A stretch of 50,089 nt of DNA from positions 14,042-64,130 of the forward strand of contig PKXS01000096.1 of assembly GCA_003132425.1 (NCBI GenBank), written 5' to 3'. A model generated the notes under the pieces. The model ran no database searches. It was not told where the DNA came from and saw only the letters and a program-made list of their open reading frames with translations. Made by a program: the position numbers and the translations under genes. Of the stretch, positions 24,701 through 35,792 are shown in pieces. Numbering within the stretch: position 1 is the stretch's first letter; every line of letters starts with the position of its first letter. This DNA is from Gammaproteobacteria bacterium. Lineage in GTDB: Bacteria > Pseudomonadota > Gammaproteobacteria > Steroidobacterales > Steroidobacteraceae.

Positions 24701-25696
24701 TTAGGCCCAGAGCGCCTTCAATCGGGTCAACATCAAGCCGCGAACCTGGCCTAGTTGATTGTCCTCTGAGGTAAACAGCGGCGGATTGCGTCGCAACATG
24801 GGCCAGCGCTCGGCGCGTAGCACGCGGTGCAAATACTCGAGATTGCGATCGATCGCCTCGAGGTACGGATTCTTGCCGCCGAATAACGGTTCCAAATACC
24901 GATAGGCGTGTTCAAACTCCCCCTCCAAGCGCTGTGCCCGTGTTTCACGCACGAACAGCGGCGTTTGCCGCAGCAGATCGAGGCCGGAACTATACTTTAC
25001 CTGCAAGGCGCCGTCCGTGCCGGTAGCGGCGGCGACTCCACCCAGCACGAACTCCGGATACAGCCGATCGCGGCACTTCTCCAAATAGCAGCGATCCGCC
25101 ATCTGCGCGATCAAATCTGCGGTGCCCAACAGATGACCGAGCTTGCGATCACGGCTGTCGGTGAGTTGGATCTGACTGAGTTTGATTTCATAGCCCGTGA
25201 AATGCACGATTCGCGTCGCAACCGGTACCCAGCTTTCCATCCCGATGCTCGGCAGAAATCGCGCCAAGAAGCGCGCGCCTCGGGTGACATGATACAGAGT
25301 GAACTCGGCGCCGTTGCGGTGCAGCCGGTCGTCGAATTCCCTGATGTATCCGGCGTCGTGAAACAGTGAGGTGACCAACCCCATCACCGCGCGATCGGCG
25401 CCGAAGCGCAGTCGAGCCTCGACGGTGCGCTCATGACCGACGATCAGCCGCGCCATGGCCAGAGTTATGTCCAGGGAGTGCTGGCGGTCATGGTAAACAG
25501 TGTCGACCCCGTGATAGCCCGGCATCCGGCCCGTAAAGAGCTTGTCGAAGTGTTCAAACGCCAGCGCCACTCGATCGAAAGATTCGCCCGGCCAGACGGA
25601 AGCAAACAGCGCGCGAACCGCGCCGGTCACGGCTGCCGTGGAACTCACTTGTACGGAATTCGTAACGTCATAGTCGTTACGGCGAAGGTCGTGCAT
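24701..25696 (-). CDS. HD-domain metal-dependent phosphohydrolase-like protein
   Basis: The 331-residue protein carries the motifs of the HD superfamily: YHDRQHSLDITLAMARL, then SLFHDAGYIRE (the HD pair) and a later His/Asp region (GTADLIAQMADRCYLEK). It has no GYP motif, so it is not a HD-GYP cyclic-di-GMP phosphodiesterase. Family members hydrolyse nucleotides or phosphorylated signals, but the substrate is unknown. The C-terminal half is helical (FEHAYRYLEPLFGG). It stands on its own between the M15 gene and the SH3 gene. Confidence 0.78.
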   Translation of the reverse strand: MHDLRRNDYDVTNSVQVSSTAAVTGAVRALFASVWPGESFDRVALAFEHFDKLFTGRMPGYHGVDTVYHDRQHSLDITLAMARLIVGHERTVEARLRFGADRAVMGLVTSLFHDAGYIREFDDRLHRNGAEFTLYHVTRGARFLARFLPSIGMESWVPVATRIVHFTGYEIKLSQIQLTDSRDRKLGHLLGTADLIAQMADRCYLEKCRDRLYPEFVLGGVAAATGTDGALQVKYSSGLDLLRQTPLFVRETRAQRLEGEFEHAYRYLEPLFGGKNPYLEAIDRNLEYLHRVLRAERWPMLRRNPPLFTSEDNQLGQVRGLMLTRLKALWA

Positions 25697-25763
25697 CGGG
25701 CTGAGTTTAAGCCTTTAGGGTATCCCGCGCCACGGACCTAGTTCTCCTTTGGCGCGGCCGGTG

Positions 25764-26351
25764 TTAGTAGACCTTGATGCCGCCGAACTTATGTCTTACG
25801 CGGCGGGCCAGCCAGGCGTATCCCAGCCAAAAGCTTAAAATAAGCGCCAGGACCGCTACGAGCGCCGTTTTCCAGGGATGCCCCGCCCACGCCGCCAGGG
25901 TGGCACCGGCGCCGGGGCCGCCTTGCGCAGCCACCGCCGATCCCGGCATCGCGGCCCGCACGGCGTCCAACTCCGATTGCTTCGCGGCAAGCTCGCTCTC
26001 CAGGCGTTCCACCTCGCTGCGCTCCGCCGCCTCGGCGAGCGCCGGCGTCGTCGCGCGACTGCGGTCCAGCTCCTCTTCGAGCTGCTTGACCTGCACCGTC
26101 GGCGGCACTTGCGTGGTCAGATACGGAGTCTTCACCCAACCGGTGGTTCCATCGGTCAATCGCACTTGGCTGTAGTCGCCGCTGACGCCAAGCGTCTCGA
26201 CACTGGCTCCGGAGTGCAAGGTCGCCAGGCGCTGACTCTGTTGATTTTGCTGGGCGTACACCCCCAACACCAGCTGGTCGGTGACGTAGGCCGTCGCCGC
26301 CCTGCCTTGCGCCGCCAGCAGAACCAGCAAGAGCGCGTATCGCACTTTCAC
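25764..26351 (-). CDS. TIGR04211 family SH3 domain membrane protein
   Basis: The 195-residue protein has a signal peptide (about 1-20), an SH3-like domain at about 21-85 (YVTDQLVLGVYAQ, then GVSGDYSQVRLTDGTTGWV), a coiled coil at about 90-140 and a C-terminal membrane helix (about 160-182, ALVAVLALILSFWLGYAWL), then a basic tail. This order is the TIGR04211 layout. Its start overlaps the end of prlC by 4 bases, so the two are translationally coupled. Its function is unknown. Confidence 0.88.
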   Translation of the reverse strand: MKVRYALLLVLLAAQGRAATAYVTDQLVLGVYAQQNQQSQRLATLHSGASVETLGVSGDYSQVRLTDGTTGWVKTPYLTTQVPPTVQVKQLEEELDRSRATTPALAEAAERSEVERLESELAAKQSELDAVRAAMPGSAVAAQGGPGAGATLAAWAGHPWKTALVAVLALILSFWLGYAWLARRVRHKFGGIKVY

Positions 26352-28366
26352 GCGGCAATTCCCGTTTGCTTGAGCAACGGCCGTACGTCAGGCTGGCGGC
26401 CGCGAAAACGCACGAATGCGTCCATCGCGTCTAGGCTGCCGCCGCGGGCCAGAATGGAATCGCGAAAGCGCGCCGCGGTCGCGCTGTCGAATACGCCGGC
26501 CTCCTCGAATGCTTCGAAAGCATCCGCCGCAAGCACTTCCGCCCATTTGTAGCTGTAGTAGCCGGCCGCGTAGCCGCCGGCGAATATATGGGCGAAACTC
26601 GCGGCCATTCGGTTGAACGGCGCAGCGGGCACCACGGCTACGCGCCGACGCACGGCCGCGAGTGTTTCGGCGACTTTGGCGCCGACGTTGGGGTCGAAGC
26701 TTGCGTGAAGCTCGAAATCGAAACTCGCGAGCTCGATCTGCCGCAGCGTGTCGAGCGCCGCATTGAAGGTGCGCGTGCCCAACAGGCGCTGCAACACGTC
26801 GACCGGGAGCGGATCACCGGTATCCACGTGCGCCGAGATGAGCGGTAGGACCTCCGCGCGCCAAACGAAGTTTTCCATGAACTGGCTCGGCAGTTCGACG
26901 GCGTCCCAAGCCACACCGTTGATCCCGGCGATGCTGGGATACGCCACGCGCGTGAGCATATGGTGCAACCCATGACCAAATTCGTGAAACAGCGTCGTGA
27001 CTTCTTCGTGCGTCAGCAATGAGGGCGCGGCGCCGATGGGCGCGGTGAAATTGCACACCAATTGCGCTACCGGGAGGGCCTTGCCTGAGGGCAAGGACTT
27101 GGCGGCGACGCATTCGTCCATCCAGGCGCCGCTGCGCTTCTCGGTGCGCGAGTAAGGATCCAAATAAAAGCCGGCGACAGGTTCGCCATGAGCGTCCACG
27201 AGATCGAAGTACTTCACGCTGCGGTGCCAAACGCCGACCTCGGGCCGCTCGCGAATACTGATGCCGTATAGGCGCTGCGTCAGCGCGAATAGTCCCCCGA
27301 GCACCTTCGGTAACGGGAAATACGGGCGCAGCGCTTCTTGCGAAACCTTGAAGCGGCTCTCCTGCAGCTTCTCGCTGTAGAACGCCATGTCCCACGCCTG
27401 CAGCTTGCGCCCGGCGAATTCCTCCAGGTCGGAAAATTCCTGGCGTCCCGCCGGCAGGCAGCGGCGCGCCAAGTCGCCTAAAAAGGCGATTACCTGCTTG
27501 CTGCTTTTTGCCATGCGTGTGGCCAGCGCAAAGTCGGCGAAGCTCTGGAAACCCAGCAGTTGCGCAAGCTCGTGACGCAGCGGCAGGATTTCCGCGATGA
27601 TCGGATTGTTGTCGAAACGTCCCGCGCTCGGACCCAATTCGGAAGCTCGAGTGACCCAAGCTTCATAGATATCGCGCCGCAGTTGCGGGTTCTCGGCGCT
27701 GCTCATGACGGTCATGTACGTGGGCTGATCCAATTTGAACAGCCAGCCTGGCCTGTTCGCCTCGCGCGCGTCGGCCGCGGCGCGATCGAGCGCGTTCGCC
27801 GGCAGTCCCGCAAGCTCGGCGTGGTCGGTGACGCTGCGCGTGTAGGCGCGCGCGGCATCGAGAACATTCTCGGAAAACTTCGTGGCCAAACGCGCGAGCT
27901 GCTGCACGACTTCTCGATACCTGGTTTTGCGCTCGGCCGGCAAGTCGACGCCGGCAAGGCGAAAATCGCGCAGCGCGTTTTCCAAGACTTTGCGCTGCGC
28001 CGGATCAAGCTCGCCGCCTTCGTGCTGCAATACGTAGCCATAGCCCGCCTGCAGCGCCGCGTTTTGCCCGAGCTCGGAGGAATATGCCGTGAGCAGCGGG
28101 ACGCATTCATTGTAGGCGGCGCGCATCTCGGCGGAGTTCGCGACCGCGTTCAAGTGGCCGATCGGACTCCAGACCCTGCTCAAGCGGTAGCTCAATTCCT
28201 CGACGGGCGCGACCAGTGAGGCGAATGTGGGAGTTGATTGCGCCGTCAGCTGCGCAAGTCGCGCGCGATTGTCGGCCAACACATGCTCCAGCGCCGGGCG
28301 CGCATCGCTCGCCTTGATTCGGTCGAAGGCGGGAAGGGATTCCAATTGCAGGAGTGGATTGTTCAC
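26348..28366 (-). CDS. prlC: Oligopeptidase A
   Basis: The GTG start at 28366 gives VNNPLLQLESLPAFDRI, which aligns with the E. coli N-terminus, and a protein of 672 residues, the usual length for this M3 family metallopeptidase. The zinc-binding HEFGHGLHHML carries the catalytic HExxH, with the third ligand Glu in the following region. A longer frame with an ATG at 28411 adds 15 residues without alignment. It degrades signal peptides and small peptides in the cytoplasm. It is followed by the SH3 gene in a 4-base overlap. Confidence 0.93.
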   Translation of the reverse strand: MNNPLLQLESLPAFDRIKASDARPALEHVLADNRARLAQLTAQSTPTFASLVAPVEELSYRLSRVWSPIGHLNAVANSAEMRAAYNECVPLLTAYSSELGQNAALQAGYGYVLQHEGGELDPAQRKVLENALRDFRLAGVDLPAERKTRYREVVQQLARLATKFSENVLDAARAYTRSVTDHAELAGLPANALDRAAADAREANRPGWLFKLDQPTYMTVMSSAENPQLRRDIYEAWVTRASELGPSAGRFDNNPIIAEILPLRHELAQLLGFQSFADFALATRMAKSSKQVIAFLGDLARRCLPAGRQEFSDLEEFAGRKLQAWDMAFYSEKLQESRFKVSQEALRPYFPLPKVLGGLFALTQRLYGISIRERPEVGVWHRSVKYFDLVDAHGEPVAGFYLDPYSRTEKRSGAWMDECVAAKSLPSGKALPVAQLVCNFTAPIGAAPSLLTHEEVTTLFHEFGHGLHHMLTRVAYPSIAGINGVAWDAVELPSQFMENFVWRAEVLPLISAHVDTGDPLPVDVLQRLLGTRTFNAALDTLRQIELASFDFELHASFDPNVGAKVAETLAAVRRRVAVVPAAPFNRMAASFAHIFAGGYAAGYYSYKWAEVLAADAFEAFEEAGVFDSATAARFRDSILARGGSLDAMDAFVRFRGRQPDVRPLLKQTGIAA

Positions 28367-28467
28367 CCCGGTGATTCTATCAGAGGCGCACCGGTCGGCC
28401 GGAGCCGACAACCGCCGCCGAGTGCGGGTATCATCGGTTTTTCAGCGCCGTTGCGGCGGAGAACACA

Positions 28468-29817
28468 GTGGCGAATCAAGCTTTCGATCTCATCAGCGTG
28501 GGCGGCGGCAGCGGCGGCTTGGCCTGCGCGCAGCGCGCGGCGGAGTACGGCGCGAAGACCGCCGTGATCGAACCGCACCGCCTGGGGGGCACCTGCGTGA
28601 ACGTGGGGTGCGTTCCGAAGAAAGTGATGTGGAATGCTTCCAGCATCGCTTCAGCCGTCGCCGACGCGGTCGATTATGGCTTCGCCGTCACGGCGCGCGG
28701 CAACGATTGGAGGGTGTTGAAAGCCAAGCGCGACGCCTACATCGCGCGCCTGAACGCCGCTTACGAGCGCAATCTCGCCGCCAAGGGTGTTGAGTATGTT
28801 CGGGGCGCGGCACGATTCCTCGACTCGCACACCCTCGAAGCGCACGGTAGGCGTATGACGGCACCGCACATCGTCATCGCCACCGGCGGCATACCCACCG
28901 TTCCCGCATTGCCTGGAGCGGCCCATGGGATCACGTCCGACGGCTTTTTCGCGCTCGAGCAAAGGCCGCAACGGGTCGCCATCATCGGCAGCGGTTACGT
29001 TGCTTGTGAATTGGCGGGTATGTTCCACGAACTCGGCAGCGACGTGGAGGTGTTCATCCGCAAGGATCATCTGCTGACGCATTTCGACGCCATGCTTGGA
29101 AAGTCGTTGATGCGCGAAATGCGCACCCAGGGCATGATTATTCACGAACACGTCGTGCCGGCGGAGCTGCGCGAGGCTGCGGGATTCAGGACATTGGTCG
29201 GCACCGCCGGGCGCGAATTCTCAGGCTTCGATTGCGTGCTGTGGGCGGTCGGCCGGACGGCCAACGTGGCCGGCCTTGATTTAGCCGCAGCGGGCGTGGC
29301 GCTCGATGCGAATAGCTTCGTCGCCACCGATGGCTTTCAAAACACCAATGTGGCCGGCGTCTACGCGATCGGCGATGTCACGGGTCGCGCCGCTTTGACG
29401 CCTGTCGCGATCGCGGCCGGCCGGCGGCTCAGCGATCGGCTGTTCGACGGCAAACGCGAGCGCCGCCTGGAATACAGCATGATCCCGACGGTTATTTTTA
29501 CGCACCCGCCCATAGGTGCCGTGGGCCTGAGCGAGAGCGAAGCGCGCTCCAAGTATGGAGATGCCGTGAAGGTCTACGTCGCCGACTTCACGCCCATGTA
29601 TCACGCGTTGACGACGCGAAAGACGCATACCGATATGAAGCTTGTTTGCGTCGGCCCGGAGGAGAAAATCGTCGGCTGCCACATAATCGGCGCCGGCGCG
29701 GATGAAATGCTGCAGGGTTTCGCGGTGGCGATTCGGATGGGCGCAACCAAGAGCGACTTCGACGACACCGTGGCAATTCACCCGACGAGCGCCGAAGAAC
29801 TCGTCACGATGCGTTGA
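28468..29817 (+). CDS. gor: Glutathione-disulfide reductase
   Basis: The 449-residue protein has the FAD-binding [15 protein letters not shown], the redox-active disulfide [16 protein letters not shown], the NADPH-binding [10 protein letters not shown] and the second FAD region [11 protein letters not shown]. The C-terminal [10 protein letters not shown] carries the catalytic His-Glu pair. It reduces GSSG with NADPH. The start at 28468 has a weak upstream site and begins [17 protein letters not shown]. It ends one base before the convergent aroE stop. An Arg/Lys check of NADPH preference was not done. Confidence 0.92.
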   Translation: MANQAFDLISVGGGSGGLACAQRAAEYGAKTAVIEPHRLGGTCVNVGCVPKKVMWNASSIASAVADAVDYGFAVTARGNDWRVLKAKRDAYIARLNAAYERNLAAKGVEYVRGAARFLDSHTLEAHGRRMTAPHIVIATGGIPTVPALPGAAHGITSDGFFALEQRPQRVAIIGSGYVACELAGMFHELGSDVEVFIRKDHLLTHFDAMLGKSLMREMRTQGMIIHEHVVPAELREAAGFRTLVGTAGREFSGFDCVLWAVGRTANVAGLDLAAAGVALDANSFVATDGFQNTNVAGVYAIGDVTGRAALTPVAIAAGRRLSDRLFDGKRERRLEYSMIPTVIFTHPPIGAVGLSESEARSKYGDAVKVYVADFTPMYHALTTRKTHTDMKLVCVGPEEKIVGCHIIGAGADEMLQGFAVAIRMGATKSDFDDTVAIHPTSAEELVTMR

Positions 29818-29818
29818 A

Positions 29819-31695
<1,877 letters not shown>

Positions 31696-31810
31696 TTATG
31701 CTGCCATGTCGGCATTCGCAAACCCGGCCACGCCACCCCGCTTGCCGGATTCAGTGCTTAAGGCGCTAAAATCAGGCGGTCTATATCTTAAACCGGGTGC
31801 TGACTTATAC

Positions 31811-32338
31811 ATGAAGGAACAGGTTGGCGGAAATCACCAACGCGCCCGTTTTCAGGCGCTGTGCCAATCGATGCGCCCGGACTTGCTGCGTTTCGCATTT
31901 TGGTTGTCTCGTGACCGCGCTTTGGCCGAGGATGTCGTGCAGGAAACCATGCTGCGTGCCTGGAAGGCGCGGGACTCGCTGCTGGACGAAGCTGCGGCAA
32001 AACCGTGGTTTCTGACCATCGTTCGGCGCGAATACGCCCGCACCTTTGAGCGAAAGCGGTTCGTGACGGTGGACGTCGATGATCTCATTGCCGCGGAGGA
32101 CCCCATGCTGGCGGCCACACAGGACCAGGACTTGGGGGAGATTCGGACAGCCCTGTTTAAGCTGCCCTTGGAATACCGCGAACCGCTGGTACTGCAGGTG
32201 CTGATGGGCTATTCGACGGCGGAAATCGCCCAGGAACTCGATCTCTCGAACGCCGCAGCGCTTACCCGTCTGTTTCGAGCGCGCAAGCAACTACGCGCGT
32301 TGTGCGGCGAAGACACCCGCCTGGATCCGGAAGAATGA
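31811..32338 (+). CDS. RNA polymerase sigma factor, ECF/RpoE-like
   Basis: The ATG at 31811 gives 175 residues starting MKEQVGGNHQRARFQAL. Region 2 is seen in LLRFAFWLSRDRALAEDVVQETMLRAWK (DVVQE core motif) and region 4 in LPLEYREPLVLQVLMGYSTAEIA to LTRLFRARKQLRAL. A longer frame from 31619 overlaps hemB and does not align. The DUF3379 gene begins on its stop (ATGA). This sigma/DUF3379 pair is known from several gammaproteobacteria. A stretch GGAACTT at 31654 lacks a matching -10 and is not accepted as its own promoter. Confidence 0.9.
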   Translation: MKEQVGGNHQRARFQALCQSMRPDLLRFAFWLSRDRALAEDVVQETMLRAWKARDSLLDEAAAKPWFLTIVRREYARTFERKRFVTVDVDDLIAAEDPMLAATQDQDLGEIRTALFKLPLEYREPLVLQVLMGYSTAEIAQELDLSNAAALTRLFRARKQLRALCGEDTRLDPEE

Positions 32339-33066
32339 TGGACTGTGCACACTATAGAAGGTCGATGTTGATCGATCCTCGCGACCCCAACCCCGAATTG
32401 GGGCTGCATCGCGCGGGCTGCCATGACTGCAATCGATACACGGAACGCTTGATGGCCTTTGAGTCCCGTCTTGACCGGGCTTTGCGCGTTGATGCTCCTG
32501 CTCGGAGCGCCGACCAGGTGATTCCGCTGCGCGCGCGCGCAGCGTCGCGAGTCCGGAGCAGCAGAGCCGTCGAGCGTCGAGGCTGGCTGGCGATTGCTGC
32601 CAGCGTGCTGGTTGCCATTGTCGTGGCCGGCGGCCTATGGCTCGCGGTTCCCGGCCCCAGCTTGGCCGCGGACGTCGTTAAGCACATGGCGGGGGAGCCC
32701 GACGCGTGGCGCCAAACGGACGTGCCGGTGCCGGAGTCGGACTTGAAAGCGGTACTGCGCGACTCGCACCTGCAGTTGAACCCCGGCGTCGGCGTCGTCA
32801 GCTATGCGCAAAGTTGTCTGTTCCGCGGCCGCCACGTGCCGCACTTGGTCGTGCAAACCGCGGCGGGGCCGGTGACCGTGATGGTGCTGGTGCATGAGCC
32901 GGTGCGAAAGCCCGTACAGTTCGATGAGCAAGGGTACCGCGGGGTGCTGGTGCCTGTGGCCGGTCACGGCAGCGTTGCCGTGCTCACGCGCAATAAGACG
33001 GTGGATCCAAAGTCTGTCGAGCACATTGCGGCGCGCGTGCTCGATGCAATCGTCTGGACCGGCTAA
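32335..33066 (+). CDS. DUF3379 family anti-sigma candidate with zinc-binding motif
   Basis: This 243-residue protein begins MMDCAHYRRSMLIDPRD and has HRAGCHDCNRY at about 30-40, an HxxxCxxC zinc motif of the ZAS anti-sigma type. A membrane helix lies at about 97-115 (GWLAIAASVLVAIVVAGGLWLAV), followed by a periplasmic domain (ADVVKHMAGEPDAW, then LNPGVGVVSYAQSCLFRG). Its start overlaps the sigma stop by 4 bases. The zinc motif could give redox control. It is separate from the first sigma pair at 9485-10584, which has no zinc motif. Confidence 0.85.
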   Translation: MMDCAHYRRSMLIDPRDPNPELGLHRAGCHDCNRYTERLMAFESRLDRALRVDAPARSADQVIPLRARAASRVRSSRAVERRGWLAIAASVLVAIVVAGGLWLAVPGPSLAADVVKHMAGEPDAWRQTDVPVPESDLKAVLRDSHLQLNPGVGVVSYAQSCLFRGRHVPHLVVQTAAGPVTVMVLVHEPVRKPVQFDEQGYRGVLVPVAGHGSVAVLTRNKTVDPKSVEHIAARVLDAIVWTG

Positions 33067-33085
33067 ACGGCGCAAAGGTCCGCAG

Positions 33086-33361
33086 CTACAGTCCCGCTTT
33101 GCCGAGCAGATCGACGAAGCCCCGGGCGCTCGAGGCTAAGGTAGGATGCTCGGCCTCGAATTTCACGGCGATTTTTTCCAGCCTATCGGGCAAAGAGCGG
33201 TCGGGTGCGGACGCGCCAATGGCGGCGGGCTCGTCGATCAAGCGCGTGATGTCGCGCATGATGTCGCCGAGCAATTGACGCGACTGCGGATCCACTCGAT
33301 GGACCGCGGCCAGCTCGTCGTGCAGCTTGCTCAAGTGACTGCGCAAATGATTGGGATCCAT
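33086..33361 (-). CDS. DUF4404 family protein
   Basis: The 91-residue protein reads as a helical pair (LRSHLSKLHDELAAVHRVD, then RQLLGDIMRDITRLIDE, then LPDRLEKIAVKFEAEHPTL), the layout of the DUF4404 family. A very good GGAGGA site precedes the ATG. The family has no known function. It ends 19 bases from the convergent DUF3379 stop. It is short but its composition and codon use are normal for the region. Confidence 0.82.
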   Translation of the reverse strand: MDPNHLRSHLSKLHDELAAVHRVDPQSRQLLGDIMRDITRLIDEPAAIGASAPDRSLPDRLEKIAVKFEAEHPTLASSARGFVDLLGKAGL

Positions 33362-33429
33362 GGTTCAGTTCCTCCAGAAGGCGCGCTCCGTCCCAGGCGA
33401 TATTGCCATGGATCGCGGCATCCGGGCGG

Positions 33430-34278
33430 TCATTGCGCCAGCCGCTCGGGGGTCAGGCGCTCGACTTCCACGTAACCCGATCCTGCGGCGGCGATGCCGC
33501 TGTGAATCGAGGCATAGGCCGAGCGTAGATAGTCGTCCGTGCCGAACGGCGGATTGACAATCATCAGGCCGCTGCCGGCGAGCCCCACGCCGGCGTCGTC
33601 CGGATGTATCGCCAAATCCGCATACAGCATTTTGGGAATATGCAGCGCTTCGAACCGCGCGTGCACCATGTTGCGCTGTGTTGCGCTGCGGATGGGGTAC
33701 CACAACAAGAAGATGCCGGTCGGCCAGCGGCGGTAGGCATCCGCGAACGCCTGCAGCATGATCTTCAGCTCGTCCAGGCTTTCGTAGGGTGGATCGATCA
33801 AGACCAATCCGCGGCGCTCCTCCGGCGGCAGGAAAGCTTTGAGTGCCGCATAGCCATCGTCGATTTCTGTTCGAACCCGCCCGAGCGACTCGATCTCGCG
33901 CGCGGCGGCACGCGCCTCCGCCGGCAGCAGTTCGACGAATAGCGCCCGATCCTGCCGGCGCAGGCTGCCCGCAACGATCGCGGGCGATCCCGGATAGCGC
34001 GCCAGGCGCTTGCCGCGGCGCGCCCGGATGGCGGTGAAATAATCGGCCAGGACCGGATCGCCGATGCTGTTTTCTATCAAGCGTTGGATACCGCGTTCTG
34101 CCTCGGCGGATTTGCGCGCTTCCGCGGCCTGCAGGTCATAGAAGCCGCGGCCTGAGTGGCTGTCCAGCGCGAAAAACGCTGCCTGCTTGCGCTTTAGCGC
34201 ATCGAGGCAGTACAGCAACCCCACGTGCTTCGCGATATCCGCAAAATTTCCCGCGTGATAAATATGCCGGTAGTTCAT
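33430..34278 (-). CDS. rlmJ: 23S rRNA (adenine(2030)-N6)-methyltransferase
   Basis: The 282-residue protein starts MNYRHIYHAGNFADIAKHVG, the hallmark of RlmJ, and carries the amino-methyltransferase motif DPPYES (ALIVLIDPPYE region) at about 165-171. It uses SAM to methylate A2030 in 23S rRNA. Length and motifs are normal. It stands alone, 68 bases after the DUF4404 start on the same strand. Confidence 0.93.
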   Translation of the reverse strand: MNYRHIYHAGNFADIAKHVGLLYCLDALKRKQAAFFALDSHSGRGFYDLQAAEARKSAEAERGIQRLIENSIGDPVLADYFTAIRARRGKRLARYPGSPAIVAGSLRRQDRALFVELLPAEARAAAREIESLGRVRTEIDDGYAALKAFLPPEERRGLVLIDPPYESLDELKIMLQAFADAYRRWPTGIFLLWYPIRSATQRNMVHARFEALHIPKMLYADLAIHPDDAGVGLAGSGLMIVNPPFGTDDYLRSAYASIHSGIAAAGSGYVEVERLTPERLAQ

Positions 34279-34350
34279 GGCCAGGCATTGTGCCTGTGCG
34301 GGAGGGCGCCGTGGAAACTAGCGCGCCGGAATCCGAACGAATTGCGTGCG

Positions 34351-34458
34351 CTACCGCGCCTTGCGAACGCCCATCCATGAGAGCAATCGTTTGAATCGCT
34401 CGCTGGCTAAGAAGAAGGCGATTCCAAACGATACGACAAATACATCTAACTTATTCAT
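34351..34458 (-). CDS. Possible 35-aa membrane peptide
   Basis: An ATG at 34458 gives MNKLDVFVVSFGIAFFLAS followed by a basic end, ERFKRLLSWMGVRKAR. One hydrophobic helix plus a basic tail is a sound pattern for a small membrane protein. The upstream site (AGCGAG) is weak. A longer 92-codon frame from 34629 has no family character. It stands in an otherwise empty stretch. It may be real or a chance ORF. Confidence 0.35.
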   Translation of the reverse strand: MNKLDVFVVSFGIAFFLASERFKRLLSWMGVRKAR

Positions 34459-34686
34459 AGCTTGCTCGCTTTTTGGTAAGCGGGAAGATTCCATCATCTG
34501 CGGGAAATAAACCGTTAAATTCGTCCCAAACCAGGGTGTCCGCGGTGAATCTAGGCAATATTCCGGTAGACAACTCCGCGCGACGTCACTAGCATTTTCA
34601 AAAATTACGACTCGCTCATCGAGCGGCACGGGCTTGCCATCTGACGACGCAGGCCGGATCTTGGATCTTTATTGGGAGAATCTGTT
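34459..34686. other. Noncoding stretch, AT-richer than its surroundings
   Basis: Between the small peptide gene and the membrane protein gene I see no convincing coding frame. The stretch is clearly AT-richer than its neighbours. It contains a small stem CGCTC-ATC-GAGCG around 34613-34625. It could hold a promoter for the plus-strand gene, but no sigma-70 pair with good spacing was found. Confidence 0.4.
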
Positions 34687-35469
34687 TTGGCAGCAACTCT
34701 GGACGTGATATTCGCGCGGCACATCAGTATCCGCATCTACGGTCTATCAGCCGTCGTGCTGGGGCTTGTAGGCCTGGTCTGGGGAGATTACGCGGTGGTT
34801 TTGCAACCGGCGCCGGATAGCGTTCCCGGACAGACTGCCTTGGGCTATGCCGTGGCCGTCCCTTTTTTGCTGGCAGGCTTGGCACTGCAATGGCAACGCG
34901 CCGCTGGACCCAGCGCTTTGGCGCTTACCGTGCTTTACAGTCTGGGGTCCATATTTTTTGACCTTCCTCAGGTCATCGCGCATCCATCCGTGTTCGTCAA
35001 TTGGGAGGGGGCCGCCGAAACGCTGGCGCTGGTGGCAGGAGGATTGGTCGCTTACGCATACTGCGCGCAACTCGAACCTGCAACTGCCGAGCGCCTATCC
35101 AAGCTCGGCCGTCTCCTCTTCGGGGTGTGTCTCATTGTGTTTGGCTTGGCTCATTTGTTCTACCTTGCTTACACGGCCACGCTGGTTCCCGCGTGGCTGC
35201 CGCCGAGTCAAATTTCTTGGGTGTACGTTACTGCGGCGGCATTTTTCGCGGCAGCCGCGGCGATTCTTTCCGGTATTGCCGCCCGCCTCGCGGCCATGTT
35301 GCTGACGGCAATGTTCGTCGTGTTCGCTGTCCTGGTGCATGCACCCACGATCCTCTTCCACCCCCACATTCACTTCAACTGGGTGGAGAATGCGATCAAC
35401 TTCGCATTGATCGGATCCGCATGGGTGATAGCCGCCTCGGTGCCGGCGGTGAGGAAATCCAAGGCCTAG
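34687..35469 (+). CDS. Seven-helix membrane protein of unknown function
   Basis: The 260-residue protein has about seven hydrophobic segments across its length (GLSAVVLGLVGLVWGDYAV, FLLAGLALQW, then LALVAGGLVAYAY, LLFGVCLIVFGLAHLFYLAY, FFAAAAAILSGIAA, and a last pair near the C-terminus). The DoxX/DUF-type feel (GLAHLFYLAYTATLVPAWLP) is suggestive but I do not name a family. The TTG at 34687 has a GGGAGAA site 6 bases upstream; a TTG at 34672 is less good. It is followed by a stretch with a coding-like frame and then the cupin gene. It is unlikely to be an enzyme with a soluble site. Confidence 0.75.
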   Translation: MAATLDVIFARHISIRIYGLSAVVLGLVGLVWGDYAVVLQPAPDSVPGQTALGYAVAVPFLLAGLALQWQRAAGPSALALTVLYSLGSIFFDLPQVIAHPSVFVNWEGAAETLALVAGGLVAYAYCAQLEPATAERLSKLGRLLFGVCLIVFGLAHLFYLAYTATLVPAWLPPSQISWVYVTAAAFFAAAAAILSGIAARLAAMLLTAMFVVFAVLVHAPTILFHPHIHFNWVENAINFALIGSAWVIAASVPAVRKSKA

Positions 35470-35537
35470 CGATCCGAAGATCCGGCTGCGATTGTCGTGC
35501 ACCTATTGCGCAGGGTCCTCCTCATTCTCCTGCCGCC

Positions 35538-35726
35538 GCGCGCATTCATCGCATCGAGGCGCTCGAACTGTATGCGCTGGATCGAGACTGGCTGGCGGGC
35601 CTCGCAGCCAGACTCGCCAGACGCATGGCATTTTCGCTCACCGTCGCCGAGCAGCACGTGTACCTGTCTCTGGGCAAGGACACTTTCCCCTGTGTCATCG
35701 AACGCATTGCGATCGGCCGCGCATAG
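35538..35726 (+). pseudogene. Coding-like frame without a clear start
   Basis: In one frame the DNA up to the stop at 35726 reads IEALELYALDRDWLAGLAARL and continues to SLGKDTFPCVIERIAIGRA. Third positions are mostly G or C, as in real genes here. No ATG or GTG with a site lies at its left end; an in-frame ATG at 35625 would give only 33 residues. It may be the rest of a gene with a lost start or frameshift, or a gene with a rare start codon. It lies between the membrane protein gene and the cupin gene, and the remaining bases of that gap hold nothing else I can support. Confidence 0.35.
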
Positions 35727-35792
35727 CGCGGTTGCCGTCGACAGCGCCGGGCGCTACCGTGTCCGACCGAGCAAACTCAGAAGGTACGAATA

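Noticed and set aside
24701-25696. HD-GYP cyclic-di-GMP phosphodiesterase
   Set aside because: The protein has an HD pair but lacks the GYP motif, so it was not counted as part of cyclic-di-GMP turnover.
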